Below, in pieces: positions 1 through 9,051 of a stretch of 64,000 nucleotides of DNA. Position 1 is the first letter of the stretch. Every line of letters starts with the position of its first letter. The stretch spans positions 131,411 through 195,410 of the forward strand of contig BTUU01000011.1 of assembly GCA_045863555.1 (NCBI GenBank). The letters run 5' to 3'. The translations under genes and the position numbers were made by a program. Under the pieces are notes generated by a model. That model made no database searches. It worked only from the letters and a program-made list of their open reading frames with translations, and had not been told where the DNA came from. The DNA comes from JACRLV01 sp045863555. GTDB lineage: Bacteria > Planctomycetota > Phycisphaerae > UBA1845 > Fen-1342.

Positions 1-2
1 CC

Positions 3-407
3 GTCGCGCGAGGGCAGGACGCGGGGGAGCCCGGGACGCAGCCGGCGCCGCGGTTTGCGTGGGTAGACATCTCGATTGACAGCGGTGGTGTTCCGTTGGC
101 CGCGTACCAGCTCGAACTCTCGTCCGACGCGGGCAAGTTCGAGATCGTCGGCATCGAGGGCGGCGAGCACGCCGCGTTCCATGAGCCGCCGTACTACGAC
201 CCGGCCGCGCTGAAACAGGGCCGCGTGATTCTCGCGGCGTTCAGCACCGACGACGCACTGCCGACGGGTTCGACGCGCGTCGCCCGCGTGCATGTCATGC
301 TTGAAGACGCCGCGCCGCACTACGTCGCGACGCTGAAAGTCGCCGCGACGGCGGATGGAACGACGATTCCGGTGCACGTCACCGCTACAGAAGGAGCCCA
401 GCCGTGA
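3..407 (+). CDS. Partial cohesin-like exported protein (C-terminal part)
   Basis: The frame is open from the left edge, so the start lies outside the window. About 134 residues are visible and end at a TGA. The fragment begins near FAWVDISIDSGG and continues as alternating hydrophobic strands (VPLAAYQLELSSD, ILAAFSTDD, ARVHVML). This resembles the beta-sandwich of cohesin-like domains found in bacterial surface proteins; that is a pattern judgement, not an alignment. Its stop overlaps the next gene's GTG (GTGA), so the two are probably translated together. The link is suggestive because several dockerin-bearing proteins lie further along. Function is otherwise unknown. Confidence 0.6.
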   Translation, partial: VARGQDAGEPGTQPAPRFAWVDISIDSGGVPLAAYQLELSSDAGKFEIVGIEGGEHAAFHEPPYYDPAALKQGRVILAAFSTDDALPTGSTRVARVHVMLEDAAPHYVATLKVAATADGTTIPVHVTATEGAQP

Positions 408-2584
408 CTCGAAAGTGCCTTTTCGCCGCATTGATGCTCGTCGCCGCGCTAGGCGTGATCGTCCCGGCCTGTTCGCCGTCTCGCAGTATGGAGCGGAGCG
501 CGGCTTACAGAGTGCAGCCAGGGCCTGGTGAGCAAAGACAGAGTCCTGAGGGTTTCTTCGGCCCGGGTCATCCGCGTTCCGAGGTTTACGATAGCAAGGG
601 GCATAACGAGCCCGGCGACGGCCATTTCCGATACGTTCCGAGGGTTTCTGGCTTACTCGCCGCGCGCGCCGCAACGCCTCTCCCCGGCGAAGAAGTCTGG
701 GTCATCCAGAAAGCCGAGCCCGAAGCCCCCGCCGAACCGCGCCCCGGCTCCGGCGAACTTCGCACGCGCGTCCAGGACCAGGACATCCCCGTCCCGCTGA
801 AGCACACCGACGTCCACGCCGCCATCGCCGGCTACATCGCCACCGTCGACGTCACGCAGCAATACCACAACCCGTTCAATGAAAAAATCGAAGCCGTCTA
901 CGTCTTCCCGCTGCCCGAAAACGCCGCCGTCAACGAATTTGTCATGACCATCGGCGAGCGAAAAATCCGCGGCATCATCCGCGAGCGCGAGGAGGCCCAG
1001 CGCGTCTACACGGAGGCAAAAGCCGCCGGCTATGTCGCCGCACTCCTCACGCAGGAACGCCCGAACATCTTCACGCAGGCCGTCGCGAACATCGAGCCCG
1101 GCCACGACATCGACATCAACATCAAGTATTTCCACACGCTCGCCTACGACGACGGCTGGTACGAATTCGTCTTCCCCATGGTCGTCGGCCCGCGCTTCAA
1201 CCCGCCCGGCTCAACCACCGGCGTCGGCGCGGTCGCCCGCGGCTCGCAGGGCCGCTCCGGCCAGTCGACCGAAGTCCAGTACCTCGCCCCAGGCGAGCGC
1301 AGCGGCCACGACATCGGCCTCGAACTCGCCATCGACGCCGGCGTCTCGATCGAGAACGTCCGCAGCGTCAATCACCAGATCGCCATCACCCGCCCGGCCG
1401 AATCACAGGCCGTGGTAAAACTCGACCCCGCCGACGCGATTCCGAACAAGGACTTCGTGCTCCGCTACAAGGTCGCCGGCGACCGCGTGAAATCCGCCGT
1501 GCTCACGCAGCAGACCGAGCGTGGCGGCTACTTCACGATGATGGTCTACCCGCCCGCGGAACTCGCCAACCTCCGCCGCGGCCCGATGGAGATGATCTTC
1601 GTCCTCGACTGCTCCGGCAGCATGTCCGGCCAACCCCTGGCGCAGGCCAAGGCGGCGGTGGAGCACGCCCTGAAGTCAATGCGCTCGGAAGATACGTTCC
1701 AGATCATCAGCTTCTCGAACAGCTCCTCGCAGCTCGGCAGTCAGCCGATAGCCGCGACGCCGGCGAACATCAAGAAGGGCCTCCAGTACCTGAACGCACT
1801 GAACGCCGAAGGCGGCACGATGATGATCGAAGGCATCCGCGCCGCGTTGAAGTACTCGCACGACGACAGCCACTTCCGCACGGTCGCGTTCCTCACCGAC
1901 GGCTACATCGGCAACGAGGCCGAGATCTTCGCCGAAACGGCAAAACTCCTCGGCGCGACGCGCATCTTCAGCTTCGGCGTCGGCTCGTCCGTCAACCGCT
2001 ACCTCCTCGACGGCCTCGCCCGCATCGGCCGCGGCGCGGTCGCGTACCTGAGCCTCAATGACGACGCGGCAAAGGTCATGGACGCCTACTTCGCCCGTGT
2101 CAGCCGCGCCGCAATGGCCGATGTGCAGATCGACTGGGGCGGCCTCGCCGTCAGCGACGTCTACCCCGAACGCCTCCCCGACCTCTTCGTCGGCCGCCCG
2201 ATCATCGTCACCGGCCGCTTCACCGCCGCGCAACCCACGACGATCCGCCTCACCGGCACGGCGGGCGGGGCGCCCGTCACCGTGGCGGTCCCCTTCGATC
2301 CCTCCGACCAGGCGACGACGCACGCCGGCCTGCCCGCCGTCTGGGCTCGCCAGAAAATCACCGAATGTGCCTTCCGCGGCATGACCGAACCCGGCGGCGA
2401 CTGGCCGGCCGCGATCCGCAACATCGCCCTCGAATACGGCCTGATGTCCGACTACACGGCCTTCGTCGCCGTCGACTCGACCCGCCGCACAGAGGGCGAC
2501 CACGGCACGACGGTCTCCGTCCCCGTGCCCGTCCCCGACGGCGTGAAGTACGAGACAACGGTAGACGGCGGCACCGGCGGCTGA
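404..2584 (+). CDS. VIT and von Willebrand A domain lipoprotein
   Basis: A 726-residue exported protein. The first 23 residues form a signal peptide ending in VPAC (Cys23), a plausible lipobox. A VIT (vault/inter-alpha-trypsin inhibitor) domain spans about residues 131-265. A VWA domain follows from about 395 with an intact MIDAS start, DCSGS (D402, S404, S406), and the later TDG. VIT/VWA proteins bind divalent metal and protein ligands at the cell surface. The GTG start overlaps the preceding stop. The C-terminal 140 residues are unassigned. The VIT-VWA order is typical of planctomycete and proteobacterial family members; the ligand is unknown. Confidence 0.9.
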   Translation: MTRKCLFAALMLVAALGVIVPACSPSRSMERSAAYRVQPGPGEQRQSPEGFFGPGHPRSEVYDSKGHNEPGDGHFRYVPRVSGLLAARAATPLPGEEVWVIQKAEPEAPAEPRPGSGELRTRVQDQDIPVPLKHTDVHAAIAGYIATVDVTQQYHNPFNEKIEAVYVFPLPENAAVNEFVMTIGERKIRGIIREREEAQRVYTEAKAAGYVAALLTQERPNIFTQAVANIEPGHDIDINIKYFHTLAYDDGWYEFVFPMVVGPRFNPPGSTTGVGAVARGSQGRSGQSTEVQYLAPGERSGHDIGLELAIDAGVSIENVRSVNHQIAITRPAESQAVVKLDPADAIPNKDFVLRYKVAGDRVKSAVLTQQTERGGYFTMMVYPPAELANLRRGPMEMIFVLDCSGSMSGQPLAQAKAAVEHALKSMRSEDTFQIISFSNSSSQLGSQPIAATPANIKKGLQYLNALNAEGGTMMIEGIRAALKYSHDDSHFRTVAFLTDGYIGNEAEIFAETAKLLGATRIFSFGVGSSVNRYLLDGLARIGRGAVAYLSLNDDAAKVMDAYFARVSRAAMADVQIDWGGLAVSDVYPERLPDLFVGRPIIVTGRFTAAQPTTIRLTGTAGGAPVTVAVPFDPSDQATTHAGLPAVWARQKITECAFRGMTEPGGDWPAAIRNIALEYGLMSDYTAFVAVDSTRRTEGDHGTTVSVPVPVPDGVKYETTVDGGTGG

Positions 2585-2590
2585 CGAATC

Positions 2591-2617
2591 AGAGCCCCAA
2601 GCGCAAGCGCGCGGGTC
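2591..2617. repeat. Candidate dispersed intergenic repeat (agccccaagcgcaagcgc core)
   Basis: The short gap after the VIT/VWA gene contains agccccaagcgcaagcgc followed by gcgggtc. I recognise this type of string as one recurring between planctomycete genes, but only one copy is present here. Just downstream are near-identical acgtgaaa words (2633-2655) leading into the next start. It may be a scattered extragenic element or chance sequence. Confidence 0.3.
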
Positions 2618-2649
2618 GGGCGGATGTGAAAACGTGAAAGGGCGATAAC

Positions 2650-3252
2650 GTGAAAACCCGTGGCCGGACGGCGACGATTTGCGGTTCTCTCCTCGCCGCC
2701 ATGGCTATCGGCTGCCGGGGCCCGCTGGCCGTCCCGATGGTCGAACGTCTCGATTCGCCGGCGCAGGCCAGGGTTGATGGCGTCTGGGATGTGCTGCTCG
2801 ATTCCGAGGCTCCAGTCGATCGCACGTTGCTCCTCGACATCGTGCTGCTCCACCAATTGCACCAGCTCGGCGTCGACTCCCTCCAGTTAACCAGCACCAA
2901 GCGCATTCGAGACGGCAACATCGAAATGCAAGTGCGATTTGAACGCGACCAGCCCGACCTGGACGAGTTCAGCGTTACCCATTTCGACGCCGACGGCCGC
3001 GAAATCCGCCGCGAGCGCTTTACGCGTGCGGATATCGAGGAGCGCATTGCATTCTTCACCGGTTCAACAATGGTCGACGAAACTGCGACGCCGGAAGCTC
3101 GTGAAGCGCAGGAGCACCGAAACGCGGAGCGTGATGCTCGGATGCAGGAGATCGAAGCTCTCGTTCGACCGATCATCGACGCGAACAACCCTAGCCCCGC
3201 AGAAATCGCCCCGGACGCTCCCTTTCCCCTCGTGATCATGCCGAATGGATGA
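2650..3252 (+). CDS. Hypothetical lipoprotein
   Basis: A 200-residue protein starting at GTG. The first 22 residues form a lipoprotein signal ending AIGC (Cys22). The mature part is charged and mostly helical, with an acidic/basic stretch at about 150-175 (EAREAQEHRNAERDARMQE) that could form a short coiled coil, and a Pro/Ala tail. I do not recognise a domain. It follows the VIT/VWA lipoprotein by 65 bp in the same direction and may be co-transcribed, so both may act at the same envelope face. Confidence 0.7.
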   Translation: MKTRGRTATICGSLLAAMAIGCRGPLAVPMVERLDSPAQARVDGVWDVLLDSEAPVDRTLLLDIVLLHQLHQLGVDSLQLTSTKRIRDGNIEMQVRFERDQPDLDEFSVTHFDADGREIRRERFTRADIEERIAFFTGSTMVDETATPEAREAQEHRNAERDARMQEIEALVRPIIDANNPSPAEIAPDAPFPLVIMPNG

Positions 3253-3411
3253 TGCACCGATCCAACCTATCGGATACCCGGCCCAGCGAGCGCCGGCGCA
3301 TCACACGACCGCCCGACATTGACGCCAATCGCCCGATACCGTTGAATAACGCCCGCGACGCTCGCTCGGCGCGGCGGCTCGCGGCTCGCGGAACACTGCA
3401 CTGGGGAAATC

Positions 3412-4389
3412 ATGCTCCGCCGTATCACGCTCGTGTTGTTGCCGCTCCTCTGCACTGCCTGCGCCGTCCGCACGCACGAAGCCCAGGCGCACCTCGACAA
3501 GGGCGAAACCGCGCTCGCCGAGCGAAACCTGAATGCCGCCCTCGCCGAATTCCGCGAAGCCGTCCGCCTCAACCCCGAGCTGCCCAAGGCCCACGAACTC
3601 CTCGGCCACACCTACCGCCAGGTCGGCGACCTGCCCAAAGCCGCCGATTCGCTCGAAACGGCCGTGCGGCTCGACCCGAAGAATTTCAGCGCCATGTTCG
3701 AGCTCGGCGATGTCTACCGACTCCTCGACCGCCTCTCGCAGGCCATCCGCGTCTACATCCTGGCCTGCCGCCTCCAGCCGAATAACTTCGATCCTCATTT
3801 CCGCCTCGCCGTCTGCTACCAGGACTCCGGCGACCTGGAGCAGGCTGTCGAGGCCTACCGCGAGGCCCTCAAGATCGAGCCGAGCAACGCCAAGGCCTGG
3901 TTCAACCTGGGCGCTGTCCACGACGTCCGCGGCGCACACTACGAAGCCATCCAGGCCTACAAGCGTTCCCTCGAATGCGACACGGACCAGCCGATCGTCC
4001 TCGTCAACCTCGCGACCGTCTACATGAACCAGGACCGCTTCGACGTCGCCCGCCGCACGCTCGAAGCGGCGCTGAAAATGGCCCCCGACCTCGCCATCGT
4101 TCACGAGCGCATGGGGTTCTGCGAGTGGCGGACCGGCAACCACGAAGCGGCAGCCAGGTCCTACCGCCAGGCGATCGCCATCAGCCGAAAGAGCGCCCGC
4201 GCCTTTGCCGGCCTCGGCGTCGTGCTCATGAACCAGTTCCTCGACGATCCGTCAAAGGCCGCCCTGCGCGACGAGGCGATCGAGGTGTGGCACCAGAGCC
4301 TCGAAATCGACCCGCAGCAGCCGAAGATCCGCGAACTGATCAACAAGTATCGCCCGCGCAACGAGCGCCCGACCGTGGGAATCGAGTAG
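3412..4389 (+). CDS. TPR-repeat lipoprotein
   Basis: A 325-residue protein with a lipoprotein signal ending LCTAC (Cys17). At least seven consecutive tetratricopeptide repeats follow, e.g. A..EFREAVRLNPELPKAHE, SLETAVRLDPKNFSAMFELG and AYREALKIEPSNAKAWFNLG. TPR solenoids mediate protein-protein contacts, so this is probably an envelope assembly scaffold. Its TAG stop overlaps the GTG of the acetyltransferase gene. The 159 bp before it hold no gene and no convincing signal. No partner can be named from the context. Confidence 0.88.
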   Translation: MLRRITLVLLPLLCTACAVRTHEAQAHLDKGETALAERNLNAALAEFREAVRLNPELPKAHELLGHTYRQVGDLPKAADSLETAVRLDPKNFSAMFELGDVYRLLDRLSQAIRVYILACRLQPNNFDPHFRLAVCYQDSGDLEQAVEAYREALKIEPSNAKAWFNLGAVHDVRGAHYEAIQAYKRSLECDTDQPIVLVNLATVYMNQDRFDVARRTLEAALKMAPDLAIVHERMGFCEWRTGNHEAAARSYRQAIAISRKSARAFAGLGVVLMNQFLDDPSKAALRDEAIEVWHQSLEIDPQQPKIRELINKYRPRNERPTVGIE

Positions 4390-4973
4390 TGGACCTCGCC
4401 GACGTTCGCATCGAGACGGCGCGGCTCATTCTGCGTGAGCTCGATCCGGCCGATACGCTCGCGCTCGCGGCGATCGAAGGCGACCCGGAAGTCGTTCGCT
4501 ATCTCGCCTTTAACGCACGAACGCCGGAACTCGTTCGCGAAAAGATCGACGAGGCGGTGCGCGACCGAAAGGCGGAATTCCGGCTGAGTTTCGATCTCGC
4601 GGTCGTCCTGCGCGAGACGGGGGTGTTGATCGGCCGGTGCGGATTTGCGCTGCGTCGTCCGGAGCATCTCGAGGCCGAGATCTGGTGGGTCTTCAGTCCC
4701 ACGGCCCGCGGCCGGGGATTCGCGACGGAAGCCGCGGCGGCCGTGCTCGACCTCGCGTTCGGCTCGCTCCGCTGTCACCGCGTCTATGCCGACTGCGACC
4801 CGCGCAATATCCCGTCGTGCAACGTCGCGCGCCGGCTCGGCATGACGTACGAAGGCCGGATGCGCGAAAACTACTACCTGAAGGACGAATGGTGTGACGC
4901 GGACATCTTCGGGCTCCTCGACCGCGAGTGGCGTGCGATCCGCGCGGCGTCCAAAGGGACCTCGGGTCAGTGA
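4389..4973 (+). CDS. GNAT N-acetyltransferase (RimJ/RimL-like)
   Basis: A 194-residue acetyl-CoA-dependent acetyltransferase. It opens with IETARLILRELDPADT, typical of the RimJ/RimL branch, and carries the acetyl-CoA loop ARGRGFATEA followed by the NIPSCNVARRLGM element. I start at GTG 4389, whose first base is the last base of the preceding TAG. The frame is open further upstream, but there it only shadows the TPR gene. Substrates could be a protein N-terminus, an amine or a small molecule. The 3' end overlaps the convergent motB by 7 bp. Confidence 0.88.
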   Translation: MDLADVRIETARLILRELDPADTLALAAIEGDPEVVRYLAFNARTPELVREKIDEAVRDRKAEFRLSFDLAVVLRETGVLIGRCGFALRRPEHLEAEIWWVFSPTARGRGFATEAAAAVLDLAFGSLRCHRVYADCDPRNIPSCNVARRLGMTYEGRMRENYYLKDEWCDADIFGLLDREWRAIRAASKGTSGQ

Positions 4974-5848
4974 CCGCCGTGTCCGGCCCCCGGCGCGGCC
5001 GCCGGCGGCTCGGATTTCGGGTCCGGCGCACCTGCGGGTGAACTCTCCGGCAAACGCTCGGACTCGCCTTCGACCGGGCCGCTGATCCGCGTCGTCTCGA
5101 TGATCTCGACGCGCTGATTCGCCCGATGGCCGTGCCTGTCGTAGATCCGCGCGGCGACGCGGTCGGTGTCGGCCATGGCCTTGATCTGGATGTGTTCGCG
5201 GAGGACGCCCGCGTCGACGAGCGCGTTCACGACGGTCCGCGCCCGCTGATAGGAGAGGTCCATCCCCCGGTCCGGCAGGTCGAAGGCTTCGGCGGCGCTG
5301 ACGTTTCCGATGACTTCGATGATGTTGTTGAGCCCGCGCCGGTGCAGCACGATCTCGCGGATCGCGGCCCTCGCCTCCGCATCGATCTCCGCGGAGCCCG
5401 TCGCGAACGTCACCAGCCCGCCGCGGCTCTTGTACGGCCCTTCGCGGATGTTGGTGACGTCCGTCTCCTTGCCCCGCGGCGCGCGGACATTCGAATTCTC
5501 CGCTTCCTTCTCCATTTTCCGCCGGTACAGCAGCGCGTCACGCGGATTCTCGGCGCTGACGGGGTTGTTGAACGCCTCGCGCACGCCGATCGCCCAGTCC
5601 AGCATCTCCTGCGTCTGCTGCGAATCGCCCGTCGACTCGCCCTCCGACGCGCCCGTCGCCTTCGGTCCCATGTTCATCGCCAGCAGGATCACGAAGAAAC
5701 CCATCAGCAGCGCCACGTTGTCGGCGAACGAGATCAGCCACTCCGGCGCGCCGCCCTCCTCGTGCTCGCCCCCGCCGTGTCCGCCGCCGCCGTGCCCGCC
5801 GCCGTGCCCCTTGGAGTGCTTTTCCTCGCCTGCGTGTTCGTCGGCCAT
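4967..5848 (-). CDS. motB: MotB-like stator protein with His/Gly-rich N-terminus
   Basis: A 293-residue inner-membrane protein. Residues 34-60 (PEWLISFADNVALLMGFF) match the MotB plug/transmembrane segment, with the proton-carrying Asp at D43. The C-terminal half is an OmpA/MotB peptidoglycan-binding domain (SYQRARTVVNALV, HRANQRVEI). The protein couples ion flow to torque or force and anchors to the wall. It starts 2 bp after motA. Oddities are an N-terminal tail of Gly and His (residues 11-30) and a Pro/Ala/Gly tail ending GAGHGGH. No flagellar genes are in the window, so a non-flagellar MotAB-type stator cannot be excluded. Confidence 0.87.
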   Translation of the reverse strand: MADEHAGEEKHSKGHGGGHGGGGHGGGEHEEGGAPEWLISFADNVALLMGFFVILLAMNMGPKATGASEGESTGDSQQTQEMLDWAIGVREAFNNPVSAENPRDALLYRRKMEKEAENSNVRAPRGKETDVTNIREGPYKSRGGLVTFATGSAEIDAEARAAIREIVLHRRGLNNIIEVIGNVSAAEAFDLPDRGMDLSYQRARTVVNALVDAGVLREHIQIKAMADTDRVAARIYDRHGHRANQRVEIIETTRISGPVEGESERLPESSPAGAPDPKSEPPAAAPGAGHGGH

Positions 5849-5850
5849 GG

Positions 5851-6633
5851 CTACGCCGCCTTCTGGAGTTTGAGCCGCGTCGGGCCCGGGACGAACGCGG
5901 ACATCTTGTCGAGCGTCATGCGCGGGTTATCCCCGGCCTGAATCGACAGGATCCCCTGGAGCATCATCTCCTTGTTCAGGATCTCCTCGCTGCTCCGCAG
6001 CGCCAGCTTGTCGCCGATCGGCCCGCAGATCGCATTCGCCACCAGCGCCCCGTACAGCGTCGCCACGACCGCGATCGCCAGCGCTTTCCCCAGCTTGCCG
6101 ATGTCCGCGTCCGCGAGCTGGCCGAACATGCCCACCTGCCCGATCAGCGTTCCGACCAGCCCGTATCCCGGGCCGTAGAGCTTGATCAGGTCGAAGAACT
6201 TCTTGCCCGCCTTGTGCCGGTCCTGCATGGCCATGACTTCCATGCGCAGCGTGGCCTCGATCGTGTCGGAATGTGCACCGTCGATCGCCATGCGCAGGCC
6301 GGAGGCGAGGAATTTGTCCTTGATGTTCTCGACCTCGCTTTCGAGCGCGAGGATGCCGTCGCGGCGGGCCTTCTCCGCGAGGCTGGTCATCTGCTTGATG
6401 ACTTCAACCGTCGGCGTGGCCTTGTTGAACAGGAAACGCTTGATGTAGCCGGGGACGGCCTTGATCTTGTCGAGCGGCATGGCCATGAAGCAGACGCTCA
6501 CGGACCCGCCGAAGACCATCAGCACGCCTTCCTGCGAGTAGAACATCATGAAATGGCCGTGCGAGACTTCGAAGAACACGAAGCCCAGGCATCCGACGCC
6601 GATCAGCAGACCAATCAGACTGGCGATGTCCAT
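5851..6633 (-). CDS. motA: MotA-like stator protein
   Basis: A 260-residue membrane protein beginning MDIASLIGLLIGVGC, the standard MotA N-terminus. I chose ATG 6633; an in-frame ATG lies 69 bp upstream but adds a basic, non-family leader. Four hydrophobic segments are visible. The cytoplasmic loop has charged ARRDGILALESEVE, and the conserved GPGYGLVGTLIGQVGMF and VATLYGALVANAI helices follow. With MotB it forms the stator channel. The pair is transcribed away from the small gene at 6949. Similarity to ExbB/TolQ families is only distant. Confidence 0.9.
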   Translation of the reverse strand: MDIASLIGLLIGVGCLGFVFFEVSHGHFMMFYSQEGVLMVFGGSVSVCFMAMPLDKIKAVPGYIKRFLFNKATPTVEVIKQMTSLAEKARRDGILALESEVENIKDKFLASGLRMAIDGAHSDTIEATLRMEVMAMQDRHKAGKKFFDLIKLYGPGYGLVGTLIGQVGMFGQLADADIGKLGKALAIAVVATLYGALVANAICGPIGDKLALRSSEEILNKEMMLQGILSIQAGDNPRMTLDKMSAFVPGPTRLKLQKAA

Positions 6634-6948
6634 AGTTCGCCTGAACCCTCGCATACCCGCGGCGGCGCTTCCCGGCCGTCGACAGGGTTTCAAACCGTTC
6701 ATCGGTCACTCCCGCGGCCGGCTTGGCTACGGCGGCTTGCCGCGCCGCGGCGGCCGGCGCAGGTCCCATAGTCTCTCGCGCTAGGGTCGCGGCGGGCGAG
6801 TCTGTGAAAAAAACCGGAAAACGCGCCGCCCCGGCCGCCCGCCTGCCCGGGCGTTTCGCATACTTGGGAGGTGGCAGCCCCGTCGGGACGACAGTGGCTC
6901 GGACGGCCGCCGTCTGCTGCATTCGCCCGAAAAGTGGAGGATCGAGTC
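6634..6948. other. Intergenic region between divergent motA and the next gene
   Basis: 315 bp that should hold the promoters of both neighbours. It is very GC-rich except for a short A-run (about 6807-6820, gtgaaaaaaaccggaaaa). I see no convincing -35/-10 pair. A Shine-Dalgarno sequence (gtggagga, 6934-6941) belongs to the downstream gene. Confidence 0.5.
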
Positions 6949-7383
6949 GTGGATTCGTGGAAACGACAGTTCATCGACAAACTTGGGAAGGCGCAGGTCG
7001 CCTGCGCAAAGCGTTTCGAGGATTCGATTGACGACGCCGTCAATCCGGTCTTCCAGGACCTGCAGGGCTTTCTCCGCGACAACGGCTTCAAGGTGAGCCA
7101 GCCGCTGCGCGAGCAGGGGCGGCGCTCCTACAAGTTCGAGCTCGCCGAAAATGCCTACCTGCTCGTGATCATGCGCTTCAACGGCGTGGGCGAACTCGAG
7201 ATCCGCTATGAGATCTTCGTGCCGGGCAACGACCCGCAGCTCAGCAAGAGCGTGGGCCGCCTCGCCGATGTCTCGGCCAAGTGGGCCGACGAGCAGTTCC
7301 GCAGCGGCCTCGACCGGTTCATCAATCTCCTCGCGGGCGAAGAGAGCACGGAGTCGGCCTTCGAAGAACTTGCCGTCGTCTGA
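6949..7383 (+). CDS. Conserved-looking hypothetical protein, 144 aa
   Basis: A soluble protein of unknown function. GTG 6949 is preferred because gtggagga sits 7 nt upstream; the open frame extends 26 codons further but that part is noncoding in character. The sequence has an amphipathic N-terminal helix (WKRQFIDKLGKAQVACAKRF), then strands (YKFELAENAYLLVIMRFN, GELEIRYEIFVPG), then a C-terminal helix. There is no signal peptide or membrane segment. It is divergent from motAB, which suggests but does not show a connection. Confidence 0.75.
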   Translation: MDSWKRQFIDKLGKAQVACAKRFEDSIDDAVNPVFQDLQGFLRDNGFKVSQPLREQGRRSYKFELAENAYLLVIMRFNGVGELEIRYEIFVPGNDPQLSKSVGRLADVSAKWADEQFRSGLDRFINLLAGEESTESAFEELAVV

Positions 7384-7472
7384 ACGGCGGGTGCGTGCTG
7401 GCCAGGCGCGCGGGCGCGGTCGTGAGACGGCCGCGCACGCGCGCTTGTCGTCTTGCGCGAAGCCGCGCCCGC

Positions 7473-7499
7473 TTGAATTCGAAGCGTTGCGGGTACAAT
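7473..7499 (+). promoter_or_regulatory. Possible sigma-70-type promoter for the propeller gene
   Basis: TTGAAT (7473-7478) and TACAAT (7494-7499) are separated by 15 bp, slightly short of optimum, 35 bp before the ATG at 7534. The -10 match is good for such GC-rich DNA. A similar TACAAT followed by CCC precedes the gene at 47006. Confidence 0.45.
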
Positions 7500-7533
7500 C
7501 CCGCCCCGGTGGCGAGGCCGAAAGGAGGCGCGC

Positions 7534-8892
7534 ATGTCGGGCCGGACGACTCTACTGTCACTGTGGCTGGGCTTCTCCATTTCTGCGGCCGCGCCGGCAT
7601 CGGACGGACCGACGGTGCACTGGCCGCAGTTCCGCGGGCCCGCGGCCCGGGGTATCGCGGAGGGGGCCGGCACGCCCGCCACGTGGGACGTCGAAAAAGG
7701 CGAAAACGTCCGCTGGAAACAGGCGATCCCCGGACTGGGTCACTCCTCCCCGTCGATCTGGGGCGATCGCATCTTCCTCACGACGGCGGTCGCCGGCGAA
7801 AAGGAGGCCAGCGTTCGCACGGGCCTCTACGGCGACATCGAGTCGGTGGACGAAAACTATCCGCACAAGTTCCAGGTCCTCTGCCTCGACAAGAAAACCG
7901 GCCGCATCCTCTGGACCCAGACCGCGCACGAGGGCGTGCCGAAGGTCAAACGCCATCTCAAGGGCAGCCACGCGAGCTGCACCGTGGCCACCGACGGTCG
8001 CCACGTCGTTGCGTTTTTCGGTTCGGAAGGGCTCTTCTGCTACGACTTTGACGGCAAACTCCTCTGGCAGCGCGACTTCGGCATCATCGACTCCGGTTAT
8101 TTCGCCGTTCCCACGGCCCAGTGGGGCTTCGCCAGCTCGCCCGTCATCTTCGAAGGACGCGTGATCATCCAGGCGGACGGCCAGAAGGACTCGTTTGTGG
8201 CCGCGCTGGACGTACGCGACGGGCGCGACCTCTGGAAAACGCCCCGGCAGGAAGTCCCGACCTGGGGCACGCCGACCGTGCACCGAAGCGGCGGCCGCAC
8301 GCAGGTCATCTGCAACGGCTGGAAGCACATCGGCGGGTACGATTTCGAGACCGGAAAAGAGCTCTGGAAGCTGGTCGGCGGCGGCGATATCCCGATCCCC
8401 ACGCCGATCGTTGCGCACGACCTGATCTTCATCGCCAATGCGCACGGGCGCATGGGACCGGTCTACGCGATCCGGCTGGGCGCGGAGGGGTTGATCGAAG
8501 CGCCGGAGCCGGGGACGGAGAATCAGCACATCGCATGGTGGAACGACCGCGTGCACGACTACATGCACACGCCGATCGTCGTCGGCGATGAGTTGTACAC
8601 CTGCCGCACGGAGGGGATCCTGAACGTCTTCGACGCGCGCACCGGCGAGAAGCGCTACGGAAAGCGGCTCGGCACCGGGGGATCGAGCTTCACCGCGTCC
8701 AGCGTGGCGGCGGACGGGAAGGTCTACATCGTCAACGAGAGCGGCGACGTGTTCGTCGTAAAGGCGGGGCGCGAATTCGAGCTGCTGGCGACGAATTCGA
8801 TGGGGGACGTGTGCATGGCGACCCCCGCGATCTCCGAGGGCGTCATTTATTTCCGGACGCAGAAATCGCTGATCGCCGTCGGCGCGAAGTAG
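7534..8892 (+). CDS. Exported PQQ-like beta-propeller protein
   Basis: A 452-residue protein with a Sec signal (about residues 1-22, ending APAS), preceded by aaaggaggcgcgc. The body is a series of blades with the pattern W-x-L/D-x-x-TG-K (LCLDKKTGRILWTQ, YDFETGKELWKLV, VFDARTGEKRYG), typical of PQQ-like/BamB-type WD propellers in planctomycetes. The opening WPQFRGPAARGIAEG is characteristic of this exported subfamily. The protein probably folds in the periplasm as a binding or scaffold propeller. No catalytic PQQ-dehydrogenase signature is evident, so enzymatic activity is not claimed. Confidence 0.88.
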   Translation: MSGRTTLLSLWLGFSISAAAPASDGPTVHWPQFRGPAARGIAEGAGTPATWDVEKGENVRWKQAIPGLGHSSPSIWGDRIFLTTAVAGEKEASVRTGLYGDIESVDENYPHKFQVLCLDKKTGRILWTQTAHEGVPKVKRHLKGSHASCTVATDGRHVVAFFGSEGLFCYDFDGKLLWQRDFGIIDSGYFAVPTAQWGFASSPVIFEGRVIIQADGQKDSFVAALDVRDGRDLWKTPRQEVPTWGTPTVHRSGGRTQVICNGWKHIGGYDFETGKELWKLVGGGDIPIPTPIVAHDLIFIANAHGRMGPVYAIRLGAEGLIEAPEPGTENQHIAWWNDRVHDYMHTPIVVGDELYTCRTEGILNVFDARTGEKRYGKRLGTGGSSFTASSVAADGKVYIVNESGDVFVVKAGREFELLATNSMGDVCMATPAISEGVIYFRTQKSLIAVGAK

Positions 8893-9051
8893 CCTCACGA
8901 CGAATTTCGCTGGCCAACCGGCAGAACGCCGTCTACGATCTGGAAACGCCTTCGGGCCGGCGCGGAGGGTGCGCGCGGCTCCTGCCTGGGGGAAGGCGCG
9001 GGCGGCAAGGTATACCCGGTTTTCCGGTTTTTCAGATGGAAAGGGGACAGT

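Noticed and set aside
3975..4388. N-terminal extension of the acetyltransferase frame
   Set aside because: This part overlaps the TPR gene in another frame and is Arg/Pro-rich. The GNAT domain starts at 4389.
5757..5815. Repeated gccgcc/gtg units like a microsatellite
   Set aside because: Explained by the His/Gly-rich N-terminus of MotB.
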